Shown here in pieces: positions 1 to 7,400 of a stretch of DNA of 11,472 nucleotides (position 1 is the first letter of the stretch; every line of letters starts with the position of its first letter). The notes beneath the pieces are model-generated. The model was not told the DNA's origin. It ran no database searches and saw only the letters and a program-made list of their open reading frames with translations. Source of the DNA: Planctomycetaceae bacterium. Lineage in GTDB: Bacteria > Planctomycetota > Planctomycetia > Pirellulales > Thermoguttaceae. Where the stretch lies: NCBI GenBank assembly GCA_009783865.1, contig WRCR01000084.1, positions 1 to 11,472 on the forward strand, given 5' to 3'. The translations under genes and the position numbers were made by a program.

Positions 1-561
1 ACGTCCAAAATCGAACTAAACCTTCGTTTTGAACAACTTGCCAGATTGTCCGATTCTCCGTTGCCGTCTGATGCTTGGCGGCGATTTCATAAGATACGCC
101 GCACCGACCCTGACGAATTAAAATCAATCAAGACATGCGCCCGGTCTCTTGTGCTTATTTCGATATGGAAAACGTCTTATTCGGCAATTATAATCAGTTT
201 GGTATGTGGTTTAGCACTTTGGCTTTGCAGTGCCGTATGGTTTCACAATATCTTTTGGATCAATGATGTTTTGTATTTATTGACGGTGTTGTTTGTACTG
301 GCACCAATCATTACTCTGTTCGGTTTGCGATTCGTCGTAAATTGGAAGCGATGTGGTCAAGCACCCCGTGTAACAGTCGGCGAAATCGTTAATTACCTCG
401 TTAATAAGCGACCGGATCATTCCGTTCGTGCCGACGGTCTTCCTTATAGCCGCGAGGAAATCGAACAATTCGTCGCAGAAGTTCTTTGCGAGTCATTGGC
501 GGTCAAACCGGAAGAAATTAGACCGGAAGCCCGAATTGTTCATGACCTCGGAGCGGCGTGA
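1..561 (+). CDS. Membrane protein with truncated acyl-carrier-protein-like C-terminus (5' partial)
   Basis: The reading frame is open from base 1, so the gene probably begins before the window. The first internal start candidate is TTG at 46, giving 171 residues, with no Shine-Dalgarno before it. Numbered from that TTG there are two hydrophobic segments, about residues 44-66 and 75-98, then a basic linker. The last ~35 residues (from REEIEQFVAEVL through PEEIRPEARIVHDLGAA) read like the first half of an acyl carrier protein: helix I followed by the P-E-x-x-DLGA run that normally leads into the DSL phosphopantetheine site. The frame hits TGA exactly where DSL is expected, so the carrier serine is absent. 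The protein cannot carry an acyl group as it stands. It may be a truncated relic or a membrane protein that has kept only the docking helix. No further function can be assigned. Confidence 0.6.
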   Translation, partial: TSKIELNLRFEQLARLSDSPLPSDAWRRFHKIRRTDPDELKSIKTCARSLVLISIWKTSYSAIIISLVCGLALWLCSAVWFHNIFWINDVLYLLTVLFVLAPIITLFGLRFVVNWKRCGQAPRVTVGEIVNYLVNKRPDHSVRADGLPYSREEIEQFVAEVLCESLAVKPEEIRPEARIVHDLGAA

Positions 562-603
562 TAGGATAATGAACCGCAATCTGACAATTACGTGTAAAAG
601 GTA

Positions 604-632
604 TTGCCCTGTTTCTCCGAAAAGTGTACAAT
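604..632 (+). promoter_or_regulatory. Predicted sigma70-type promoter of the kinase operon
   Basis: A -35 box TTGCCC (604-609) and a -10 box TACAAT (627-632) are separated by 17 bases, about 30 bases before the GTG start at 662. Expected transcription start is near 639. The promoter overlaps the 5' arm of the inverted repeat at 615-655. Confidence 0.5.
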
Positions 633-655
633 AACGGAAAAGTAAATTTTCGGAG
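615..655 (+). promoter_or_regulatory. Inverted repeat that contains the ribosome binding site
   Basis: CTCCGAAAA (615-623) and TTTTCGGAG (647-655) are perfect 9-base complements separated by 23 bases. The right arm contains GGAG (652-655), the Shine-Dalgarno six bases before GTG 662; the left arm overlaps the promoter. A transcript entering from upstream could fold and hide this ribosome site. A transcript started at the local promoter would lack the left arm and leave it exposed. Alternatively it is a protein-binding operator. Confidence 0.5.
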
Positions 656-661
656 CGAATT

Positions 662-973
662 GTGATTCAATTCAACGAGTGTACGAAAAATCCGACCGAT
701 AAAACTCGATTGCGGTGGTTATTGGTTATCCGATGGGGTATATTTGTAATCGGGTGCCTTGCTTTACTGCACACATTGATACACGACGAGAGACCGGTGC
801 CAAATCCAGTCGTGTTTAACTTTACATCGGTGGTGTTGTGGGTTGCCGGTATAATAGCCATCTTGACCTCTTGGACGGTAGGCATTATCAGCGAGAGAAT
901 AATCAAACAACGAGAAATCAATGAACTGAAATCAGAAATTCAGGAATTGAAAAACATTTTGGCGCAGAAATGA
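662..973 (+). CDS. Small two-helix membrane protein with C-terminal coiled coil, first gene of kinase operon
   Basis: 103 residues from a GTG start. This start is chosen because GGAG lies six bases upstream. I do not recognise a named family. Two hydrophobic segments (about residues 19-41, rich in LLVIRWGIFVIG, and 51-76, SVVLWVAGIIAILTSW) are joined by a short polar loop. They are followed by a charged helix of about 25 residues (KQREINELKSEIQELKNIL) with leucine/isoleucine heptad spacing that should form a coiled coil on the cytoplasmic side. The stop overlaps the next start as ATGA, so translation of the P-loop kinase is coupled to this protein. That coupling suggests the two products are made in fixed ratio and may interact, for instance by tethering the kinase to the membrane. 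This is inference from arrangement, not homology. Confidence 0.7.
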   Translation: MIQFNECTKNPTDKTRLRWLLVIRWGIFVIGCLALLHTLIHDERPVPNPVVFNFTSVVLWVAGIIAILTSWTVGIISERIIKQREINELKSEIQELKNILAQK

Positions 974-1578
974 CATGTCCACCCAACAAACCGGTTTTCG
1001 TAATTCTCGGCGGTCCAAATGGGGCGGGCAAGACGACGGGTGCGCTGTCGATACTGCCGTTTGAACTTCGGATTCTTCATTTCGTAAATGCCGACTTGAT
1101 TGCACGGGGGCTCTCACCGCTTGCACCGGCACTTGCCGATTTCGATGCCGCACGAATGATGCTCCAACGGATGCGGGAACTGCAAAACCGCCATGAAAAC
1201 TTCGCCGTCGAAACGACCCTTGCCTCGAAGACCCTTGTACCTTTTCTCCGAAAGTGTAAAATGACGGGATACGAAACACGATTGATTTTCGTTGCGTTGG
1301 ACAATCCCGAAACGGCGATTCGCAGGGTCGCCATTCGTGTTGCCAAAGGCGGACACGACATTCCAGAGGAAACCGTCCGCCGACGCTTTGTTCGCGGACT
1401 TCGCAACTTTTTCGATGTGTACCGCAACGAAGTCGATAATTGGACGCTGTTGGATAACTCCGGCAGTTGCTGGAAAATTGTTGCGGTAAAAGATAACCAA
1501 ACAGGGCAACGAGTTTTTGACGCTGATATTTGGCAAAACCTTGAAGGGCAATCCAAAAATGAAACAAGAAGTCACTGA
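970..1578 (+). CDS. Zeta-toxin-family P-loop kinase
   Basis: 202 residues. Near the N-terminus is a Walker A loop, GGPNGAGKTT (residues 14-23). It is followed by NADLIARGLSP (40-50), where the acidic residue aligns with the catalytic aspartate region of zeta/PezT proteins. Next come the family's ETTLAS signature (81-86) and an arginine-rich lid RRVAIRVAKGGHDIPEETVRRR (about 118-139) with the typical GGHxIPE. Characterised members phosphorylate UDP-N-acetylglucosamine and so poison cell-wall precursor supply; some relatives have other or unknown substrates, so the substrate here is open. The gene has no obvious Shine-Dalgarno and relies on ATGA coupling to the upstream membrane protein. Its 3' end overlaps the next small gene by 20 bases. 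The length fits the short single-domain branch of the family. The expected kinase motifs look intact. Confidence 0.9.
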   Translation: MTCPPNKPVFVILGGPNGAGKTTGALSILPFELRILHFVNADLIARGLSPLAPALADFDAARMMLQRMRELQNRHENFAVETTLASKTLVPFLRKCKMTGYETRLIFVALDNPETAIRRVAIRVAKGGHDIPEETVRRRFVRGLRNFFDVYRNEVDNWTLLDNSGSCWKIVAVKDNQTGQRVFDADIWQNLEGQSKNETRSH

Positions 1579-1783
1579 CATTCCTGATGTATTTGACGCA
1601 CAGTTGGACGAATTTAATCAAAAGGTTCTCAGGGGTGCCCGTGTTGCCATAGAAACCGAGGTTGCGGAGTTGCGGCGGTTGAAGTTGCCGATAATTCGCT
1701 CGGTAAATGGAAAACCGTTTGACTTTAATCCCGACACCAATCCTGACGCACCGCCATGGAGTGAACGGCTGGATTACCGATAA
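1559..1783 (+). CDS. Small partner protein of the zeta-type kinase, candidate antitoxin
   Basis: 74 residues from ATG 1559, with AAGGG about ten bases upstream inside the kinase gene. An earlier in-frame TTG at 1517 has no better site and would add residues that merely shadow the kinase. The protein is charged and likely largely helical over residues 11-42, then has a short segment IIRSVNGKPFDFNPD (about 44-58) and a polar tail. Small proteins of this shape (a helix, then a basic L-P/G-I followed by a D/N-G-K turn and a proline) occur beside zeta-type kinases in many Gram-negative genomes, as I recall. I could not confirm this by search. Position and the 20-base overlap with the kinase support a partner or antitoxin role. 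If so, the order is toxin first, the reverse of classical epsilon-zeta. Confidence 0.75.
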   Translation: MKQEVTDIPDVFDAQLDEFNQKVLRGARVAIETEVAELRRLKLPIIRSVNGKPFDFNPDTNPDAPPWSERLDYR

Positions 1784-1831
1784 AGACATGATGCTTGTGG
1801 TTCTATTGTATCAATAAACACCGTTTTTTTC

Positions 1832-1860
1832 TCTTGCTTTATAATCGCAAGATTGTTATT
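1832..1860 (+). terminator. Weak candidate terminator after the kinase operon
   Basis: TCTTGC (1832-1837) pairs with GCAAGA (1847-1852) across a nine-base loop, followed by TTGTTATT. The stem is short and the U-tract broken, so this is a weak call. The loop also contains TATAAT (1840-1845), which could instead be a -10 box for the next gene. Confidence 0.25.
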
Positions 1861-1895
1861 CTCCGCAGAAGTCATTTTATCCTTTACGGAAATTG

Positions 1896-1901
1896 TATAA
1901 T
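1896..1901 (+). promoter_or_regulatory. Candidate -10 box for the PLP enzyme gene
   Basis: A perfect TATAAT at 1896-1901 lies 17 bases before ATG 1919, which would give a very short leader. No good -35 box is visible at 16-18 bases upstream. A second TATAAT at 1840-1845 is an alternative giving a leader of about 65 bases. Confidence 0.35.
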
Positions 1902-1918
1902 CCGCCGAGAAACAAAAC

Positions 1919-3145
1919 ATGTTTTTTAACACCGCAGCAAAACCCAAAAGCGTTCAGGAAAGCATCGAGGAATCCTTCGGTCTCGAAGGACCGCCGGATG
2001 TTCACGTCACCATCGGCGGGAAAACCTACCTGTATTTTGCCGGCAGCGGCTACTTGGGCTTGCAGTCCTCGCCGGAAATTCTTGCCGCCGCTTGCGAAGC
2101 CGTCTTGCAATACGGGGTCGGCACCGCCGCCATGAGAACCGCTTTGACTTCGCCGCCCGTCTTTGAAGTTGAACGCCGCATCGCCGCTATGCTCGGAACG
2201 GAACGCTCCCTATACACCGTATCCGGCTATTCTGCCAATCAAATTTTGATAACCGCTCTCGAAGGAACTTTCGACCGGATTTTCATTGATGAGTCGGCGC
2301 ATTACTCGCTCTTCGATGCCGCTAAACGAATGAAGCGGAACCGAAAGTTGGTAGTGTTTCGGCATTGCAGTACCAGCGATTTGAAAGACAAACTCGATTC
2401 GGAACTTCTGTTTAATGAACGTCCGATGATTTTAACGGACGGTGTTTTTTCAATGCTGGGAACAGCCGCTCCGCTGCGGGAATATATCGACTTGCTATCA
2501 CATTATGAAGGCGCGTCGCTTTGCATTGATGACGCACAGGGTTTCGGTGTTCTGGGCGCAAATGGATTAGGAACGCTGGAACATTTCGGCATAAGTCCCG
2601 CGCTTGCTAACCGGACTATTCAGGACAATAGCGAATTCGATTTGTGCGGCGAGTTTGCTGAATCAATACCGGAAGTCAAACTTTACTTGGGCTTTTCGTT
2701 GAGTAAAGCAGCGGGCGGCGGCGGCGGTATCATCGCAGGTTCCGAAACCTTCATTCAATATCTGAAAGACCGCTCGACCTTTTATCATGCCGCATCGGCA
2801 CCGGCGAACCCCATCGCTGCTGCAACGGCGAAAGCATTGCCGTTGGTTGCTGCAAAACATCTGCGTCAAAACCTGCATGAAAATGTTAGAACGTTGAAGA
2901 ACAAGTTGCGGAACATCGGGATTCAAACGAATGATACTCCGATTCCAATGGCGGTATTCACGCTTGGTTCGTCATTGAATATGCGGCGGATTCAAAAAGA
3001 GTTATCGCAGCGGGGAATTTTGATTTCGTATTTGCCCCGTTATGCCGGTCTCGGTTCGGAAGGCGCGTTGCGCATCGCCGTTTTCGCAACGCATACGGAA
3101 GAGATGATAAGCGAATTGATGGATACGTTGAAAAGCGTGATATAG
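1919..3145 (+). CDS. PLP-dependent alpha-oxoamine-synthase-like enzyme (BioF/KBL fold family)
   Basis: 408 residues, close to the usual 380-400 of the alpha-oxoamine synthase family, whose members condense an amino acid with an acyl-CoA using pyridoxal phosphate (8-amino-7-oxononanoate synthase, 2-amino-3-ketobutyrate CoA ligase, serine palmitoyltransferase, ALA synthase). Visible landmarks: YLYFAGSGYLGL (37-48); VSGYSANQ (101-108); DESAHYSLFDAA (124-135), whose histidine would stack on the cofactor; DDAQGFGVLG (204-213), which supplies the aspartate that holds the pyridine nitrogen; and FSLSKAAGGGGG (259-270), with Lys263 as the Schiff-base lysine. The family's DDAH histidine is Gln207 here, and the usual SNDYLGL is GSGYLGL. 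An extra ~25-residue stretch (about 229-254) precedes the lysine strand. It is therefore a divergent member. Biotin synthesis is not supported by neighbours, and the substrate is unknown. The Shine-Dalgarno is weak. It appears to be a single-gene unit ending in a terminator. Confidence 0.85.
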   Translation: MFFNTAAKPKSVQESIEESFGLEGPPDVHVTIGGKTYLYFAGSGYLGLQSSPEILAAACEAVLQYGVGTAAMRTALTSPPVFEVERRIAAMLGTERSLYTVSGYSANQILITALEGTFDRIFIDESAHYSLFDAAKRMKRNRKLVVFRHCSTSDLKDKLDSELLFNERPMILTDGVFSMLGTAAPLREYIDLLSHYEGASLCIDDAQGFGVLGANGLGTLEHFGISPALANRTIQDNSEFDLCGEFAESIPEVKLYLGFSLSKAAGGGGGIIAGSETFIQYLKDRSTFYHAASAPANPIAAATAKALPLVAAKHLRQNLHENVRTLKNKLRNIGIQTNDTPIPMAVFTLGSSLNMRRIQKELSQRGILISYLPRYAGLGSEGALRIAVFATHTEEMISELMDTLKSVI

Positions 3146-3176
3146 CCGCAACCCTTCGGCTTGCGGCTTTTATTTC
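3145..3176 (+). terminator. Rho-independent terminator of the PLP enzyme gene
   Basis: GCCGCAA (3145-3151) and TTGCGGC (3161-3167) form a seven-pair stem, extended by CC/GG around a TTC loop, followed by TTTTATTTC. The first stem base is the last base of the TAG stop, so termination directly abuts the gene. Confidence 0.8.
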
Positions 3177-3204
3177 TTGCAAGTTTTTTTCACGTCATTC
3201 GTTT

Positions 3205-3236
3205 AGCGGACGGTTCAACGAACCGCCGCTCTTTTG
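3205..3236. terminator. Second strong hairpin, possible bidirectional terminator
   Basis: AGCGG-a-CGGTTC (3205-3216) pairs with GAACCGCCGCT (3220-3230) around an AAC loop, with one bulged A. It is followed on the plus strand by CTTTTG. It lies between the plus-strand PLP gene and the minus-strand recombinase relic/rpmE, where converging transcripts would need stopping. Confidence 0.5.
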
Positions 3237-3389
3237 TGGTTTAAATTTTTAGGTGTATTGCAAATCCAGAAAAAAACATGATACGCCACATCTGTAATTA
3301 AAAACGAAACGCAATCGGCAACACGGGGTGGCGACTTCCAATCCGATGTTCACATGATACGAAATAATTTCGGAATTGCAATATCGTCA

Positions 3390-3681
3390 TCAGCGTGAAC
3401 GTTTTTTCTTTCGGCTTGCCTTTGCCAGCGTCACTATGGTCTTCCGCCCCGACTTCGGCAAATCGTTCCAAGAGCGGATAAGTGCCTGCAATCCCGTTGC
3501 CCTCATGTTTTGAAACGGCTTGTCCCAAACGATGCCAGCCCTCTTTGCGATAAAACTGCCCAGCGACTTCTTATCGGTTATTTCGGGAAAGACACGGTCT
3601 TCGCCCTTATCGGACAGCGTTTCGTCAACTTCCCGCAATCGACTGATGAGTTGTGTACCGGCTGAATGCGGAGTCGATTTT
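3390..3681 (-). pseudogene. Tyrosine-recombinase (integrase) C-terminal fragment, degraded
   Basis: The minus-strand frame directly behind rpmE reads GTQLISRLREVDETL, then EDRVFPEITDKKSLGSF, then KRAGIVWDKPFQNMRAT. This resembles the region of planctomycete tyrosine recombinases leading up to the H-x-x-R box (typically AGL.PWPK.FQN.RAT). After RAT the expected RETEL helix and the catalytic tyrosine are not visible. Instead the frame continues through WNDLPKSGRKTIVTLAKAS, which resembles short helical proteins (W..LP...R..I..L...) found near planctomycete integrases, and ends in a lysine/arginine tail at 3390. There is no start of its own: the frame runs back into rpmE in another phase. I read it as a chimeric relic of an integrase plus a neighbouring small gene. 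The match is from memory of family patterns and is moderate. Confidence 0.45.
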
Positions 3682-3909
3682 CTATTCCGCTTTTTTCTTT
3701 TTGCCGTAATTTGCCCCCGAGAATTTGTTCTTGAATTTTTCGATACGTCCCGCGGTGTCAACAAATTTCAACTTGCCGGTATAAAAAGGGTGACAAACGC
3801 TGCAAATATCGACTTTAATTTCCGGCCTGGTCGAGCGGGTCTTAAATTTATTACCGCAACCGCAAGTTACCTGTGTTTCAACATATTTAGGATGTATGTT
3901 CTTCTGCAT
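3682..3909 (-). CDS. rpmE: 50S ribosomal protein L31, zinc-binding type
   Basis: 75 residues, a normal L31 length. The product is a component of the large ribosomal subunit at the central protuberance, bridging to the 30S head. It starts MQKNIHPKYVETQVTCGCG and carries the zinc-ribbon cysteines C16, C18, C36 and C39 (CGC...CSVC), followed by the signature HPFYTGKLKFVDTAGR and a lysine-rich tail. The presence of all four cysteines makes it the zinc-dependent C+ form rather than the zinc-free paralogue. ATG at 3909 is preceded by GAGG seven bases upstream, and a clear promoter lies 67 bases further up. It appears monocistronic. The sequence behind it is an integrase relic, which suggests an element once inserted just after this essential gene. 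Confidence 0.97.
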   Translation of the reverse strand: MQKNIHPKYVETQVTCGCGNKFKTRSTRPEIKVDICSVCHPFYTGKLKFVDTAGRIEKFKNKFSGANYGKKKKAE

Positions 3910-3975
3910 TTTTTTACCTCAATAGAGTTATTTTTATGTTGTTTTTCGTTCACAAAATACCGTAAAACCGGCTTA

Positions 3976-4003
3976 TTTATACTACTTTTTTCCGTTTTGA
4001 CAA
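3976..4003 (-). promoter_or_regulatory. Promoter of rpmE
   Basis: Reading the minus strand, -35 TTGTCA (plus positions 4003-3998) and -10 TATAAA (3981-3976) are separated by 16 bases. The expected start is near 3968, giving a leader of roughly 60 bases that is AT-rich and ends in GAGGTAAAAA before ATG. Confidence 0.7.
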
Positions 4004-4234
4004 GGGGCGGCTAAACTTGAATGCTTTGATACCTTGGGAGCGGTGTAAAACTTTATCGGGAATTGCACGGCAACAATCTCTCCCACAACCGACCGTAAAT
4101 ACCTAACAAAAAGTCCTGACTCGAAAAATTTTTGTAAAGCCGAACCCCTGAAAAACAAGGTGCAAACGCTTGCAAGTACTTATATTTTACCTGAACTACC
4201 TGATTTAACAATTTCTTACCCATTTTAACATTTT
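4004..4234. other. Intergenic stretch with no supported gene
   Basis: Between the rpmE promoter and the pilin-like relic I see only AT-rich sequence with frequent stops in all frames, and no convincing hairpin or RNA gene. Confidence 0.5.
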
Positions 4235-4414
4235 TTACTTTAAGCGGGGACTAAAGTCCCCCGTCTCTTTAGCAACATATTTAACCAGCGAAATGATAAC
4301 ACATCCGACTAGAACGCCGATAATGGCGATAACGACTAAAAGTTCTACGAGGGTGAACGCCCTCTTGCTAAGGACGGGATATTGGGAATAGAAAAAAGGA
4401 AGTGTAAAAATCCC
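4235..4414 (-). pseudogene. Orphan type IV pilin-like N-terminal segment without start codon
   Basis: The minus-strand frame is bounded by an in-frame TAA (plus 4417-4415) and TAA (4237-4235). It encodes 59 residues containing KRAFTLVELLVVIAIIG, the prepilin cleavage/methylation motif with the conserved Glu5 and an A|F cleavage site as is common in planctomycete DUF1559/pseudopilin proteins. Only about 25 residues follow the hydrophobic helix, ending GDFSPRLK, so the globular domain is missing. No ATG, GTG or TTG precedes the motif in frame; only ATT-type codons are available. The reading frame opens 26 bases after the RND pump gene, in the same direction. The C-terminal codons are supplied by the palindrome at 4246-4261, so insertion or spread of that repeat may have cut the gene. 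Best read as a relic. Confidence 0.6.
4246..4261. repeat. Palindromic repeat GGGGACT-AA-AGTCCCC
   Basis: Seven-base arms GGGGACT (4246-4252) and AGTCCCC (4255-4261) with a two-base centre. Similar GGGACTTTAGTCCC palindromes are, to my recollection, dispersed in several bacterial genomes. Only one copy is in this window. Confidence 0.55.
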
Positions 4415-4440
4415 TTATTGCAGCAGTTTCTCAAATTCTT

Positions 4441-7400
4441 TCAAGAAAATTTTCCGGGATACTTGAATTCTGGGGAACTTGTATCATTCGATAAAGAATT
4501 GCGGTGCGCAGCACGGCGCGCATTCAAACTTCTTTCGAACGCTTCGCGCCCAAACTTCCAGAATAGTGCAGGGCGAATAAAAAATTCCATGAGAGTCGAT
4601 GTCAACAAACCGCCGATGACCACCGTTGCAATCGGATAAAGTATTTCCCGTCCCGGTTTGTCAGCCGCAAGCGTCAGTGGCACAAGTGCAATCACCGAAG
4701 TCAATGCCGTCATCAGCACCGGTGCAACACGCTCTCGTCCAGCCCGTATCAGCATTTCTTTAGAAAAAGTTTCGCCCTCATATTGAACGAGATGTAAGTA
4801 ATGGTCAATCAAAAGAATACCATTCCGTGAAGCGATTCCGCAGAGCGAAATCATTCCGACAAGACACGGTATTGTCCGTCCTTGTCCCGTCAATACAATG
4901 GCGGCAACCGCTCCGACTAACGCCAGTGGCAGCGCAACCATGATTTGAAGCGAAATATTTGCCGACTGGAACATCGTGTACAAAAGCAGAAAAATAACGA
5001 GTACCGACAAACAAGACAAGAGAATAATCTGCTGCGTTGCTTCCTGCTCACTCTGAAAAATGCCCGACAGTTCCAGCGTGTAATTATCGGAAGTCAATTC
5101 TTCCAAATGCGGCTGAAGGACTCTGTCGATGTCGTTCTTAACATCGACTGCTCCCCGATGACTTGGATTCGACTGCACCACGACTTGACGATGACCGGCT
5201 TCATGGTCGATGCGGCTTGGACCGTGAGAATTCACGATGACCGCTAATTCTCCCAACGGTACAACACCGCCTTCGGGAAGTGAAATCGGCAAGTCCTGCA
5301 AGAGATTAGCGTCTTCACGATATTCTTCGGCAAGACGTATTAACACGTCAAAATACCTGCGTTCAGAATCGATAACTTCGGTTGCAACGCAGCCGCTCAT
5401 AGCGGTTTCAACAGCAGAATTGACATCAACCGGTGTGAGTCCATGCCGGGCAAGTTTGTCGCGGTCAAGTTCGATTCTAATTTGCGGAATATCTATCTGG
5501 ATTGGTTCAATCCGCGTTTTACCTATGTCTGGAATGTCGGTTATCAATTCCTGAACACGGGCTGCCCGCTCGTTTAATGACCGCAGATTATTACCGCGAA
5601 GTTTAATGGCAATGCGCGCACTAGTTCCTGAACGAAGATGACTAATCAAATGCTGAAGCGGCTGGTCATGAAATGCGATGGCACCGGGAATGTTAGTCGG
5701 CGCAATCAATGTTTCCAGGTCGGTAATTATCGCTTCCATTTTCCGTTTTGTTTTCGGGTCAACAGAACAAATCAACTCCGCTGTACTGACCGGTACGGCA
5801 TGTTCGTCAAGTTCGGCGCGTCCAATCCGACCTGAGATTGATTGAATTCCTTCGATGGATTGAACCTGTGATGCTAATCGCCGCGCAAGTTTTTCCGTTG
5901 TTTCCAACGGTGTTCCCGGCATGAGGTCAACGTTGACTTGAATCGCTCCTTCGTTGAACGGCGGCATAAAATCCCGCGGCAATGCAAGGAAAACAAGCAG
6001 CGCAGCAACGGAAGCGATAACACCAAGCAGCAGTACAAGGCGCGGAAATTTCAAACCGAACCGAATCGCTGTTTCGGCAAAAAGTTGTACAAACCGCAGC
6101 ACAAGTCCGCTGCTTTCCCGATGCAGATATGCTGTTTTGGGAAGCAGCCATTTTGAAAGTATCGGCGTTATTGTCAGCGAAACAAGCAGCGAAGCAAAAA
6201 TTGAAACGACATAAGCAACACCGAGCGGAGCGAATAATCGTCCTTCGATGCCGGAAAGCCAAAACAGCGGAAAGAAACAAACACAGACGATTGCCGTCCC
6301 ATATACAATGGAATTACGGATTTCGCAACTTGCTTCATAGACAATTTCGATAGAACTTCGCGGCGTTTCCGAAAGAAAGTTTTCCTTGAGCCGCCGGAAG
6401 ATATTTTCGACATCAACGATGGCATCATCGACTAATTCTCCGATAGCAACGGCAAGTCCGCCGAGCGTCATCGTGTTAATCGAAAAGCCGAGCCAAGCGA
6501 ATATCAAACAAGTTGTGATGATGGACATCGGTATTGCCAACAGAGTAATGAACGTAATGCGAAGATTCATCAAGAAGAAAAACAGAACTACGACAACAAG
6601 TAATACGCCGAGATAAAGGGCTTCGAGAACGTTGTTAATCGCTAAATCGATAAACGTCCGCTGCTGATATAGACATTCAATTCTCAAGTCGGGATGTTTC
6701 GTTTGCAATTCATTTTGAATCTGTTCAATTTTCTGAAGAAGCGTGCTGGTTAATTGCCGTGTATCTTCAAGCGGCTGTTTTTCAACAGTTAGTATAACCG
6801 CTTTGTTTGCCGATATGATTCCCGTCATCGGTTCATGAAACGAGATAAAACCGTCGCCGACTTTAGTTGCGGGTGCTTCAACGACATCAGCAACGAGGTC
6901 AAGGAGAATCGGCGGGTCTGTATTCGGTTTAACAACGAGTTTTTTAATATCGTCAATGGTTCGGATGCGTCCCACAGAACGGATGAGCGATTGTTTGTTT
7001 CCTGCTCCCATGAGATAGCCGCCGGTGACATTTTGATTGCTGCGGGTCAATGCCGTTTCGACATCATCAATTCGGACATCATATTTACGCAAATCATCTG
7101 CGCGGAGAAGAACTTGAAACTGTTTTCGTTCTCCGCCCATTGTATAGACCTCGGAAACTCCTTGAACGGCAAGAAGCCGCCGCCGAATCGTCCAATCGGC
7201 AAGAGTCCGCAGTTCCATGTCTGTTAGCGGTTGAAAGTCCGGCGGCAGCACAGCCGGATTCAAGTTGGTGTCATCACTCCAGACGGCGAGAACGGCTATC
7301 TGTCCCATTACGGACGAAATCGGTGTCATCTGCGGAACGATTCCATCCGGCAACCGGTCTATTGCAAGTTGAAGCCGTTCAGCGACTATCTGACGCGATT

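Noticed and set aside
1517..1558. TTG start giving an 88-residue version of the small partner protein
   Set aside because: The ATG at 1559 has a better-placed AAGGG and matches the expected small-protein size.
932..1789. Long minus-strand open frame (285 codons) opposite the kinase operon
   Set aside because: It is the antisense shadow of three well-supported genes. Its composition is rich in Arg/Cys/Ser/Pro, and it has no recognisable motif or ribosome site.
3520..4014. Plus-strand open frame of 164 codons across rpmE
   Set aside because: It lies antisense to the certain L31 gene and its promoter; the translation is low-complexity Phe/Ser-rich sequence.
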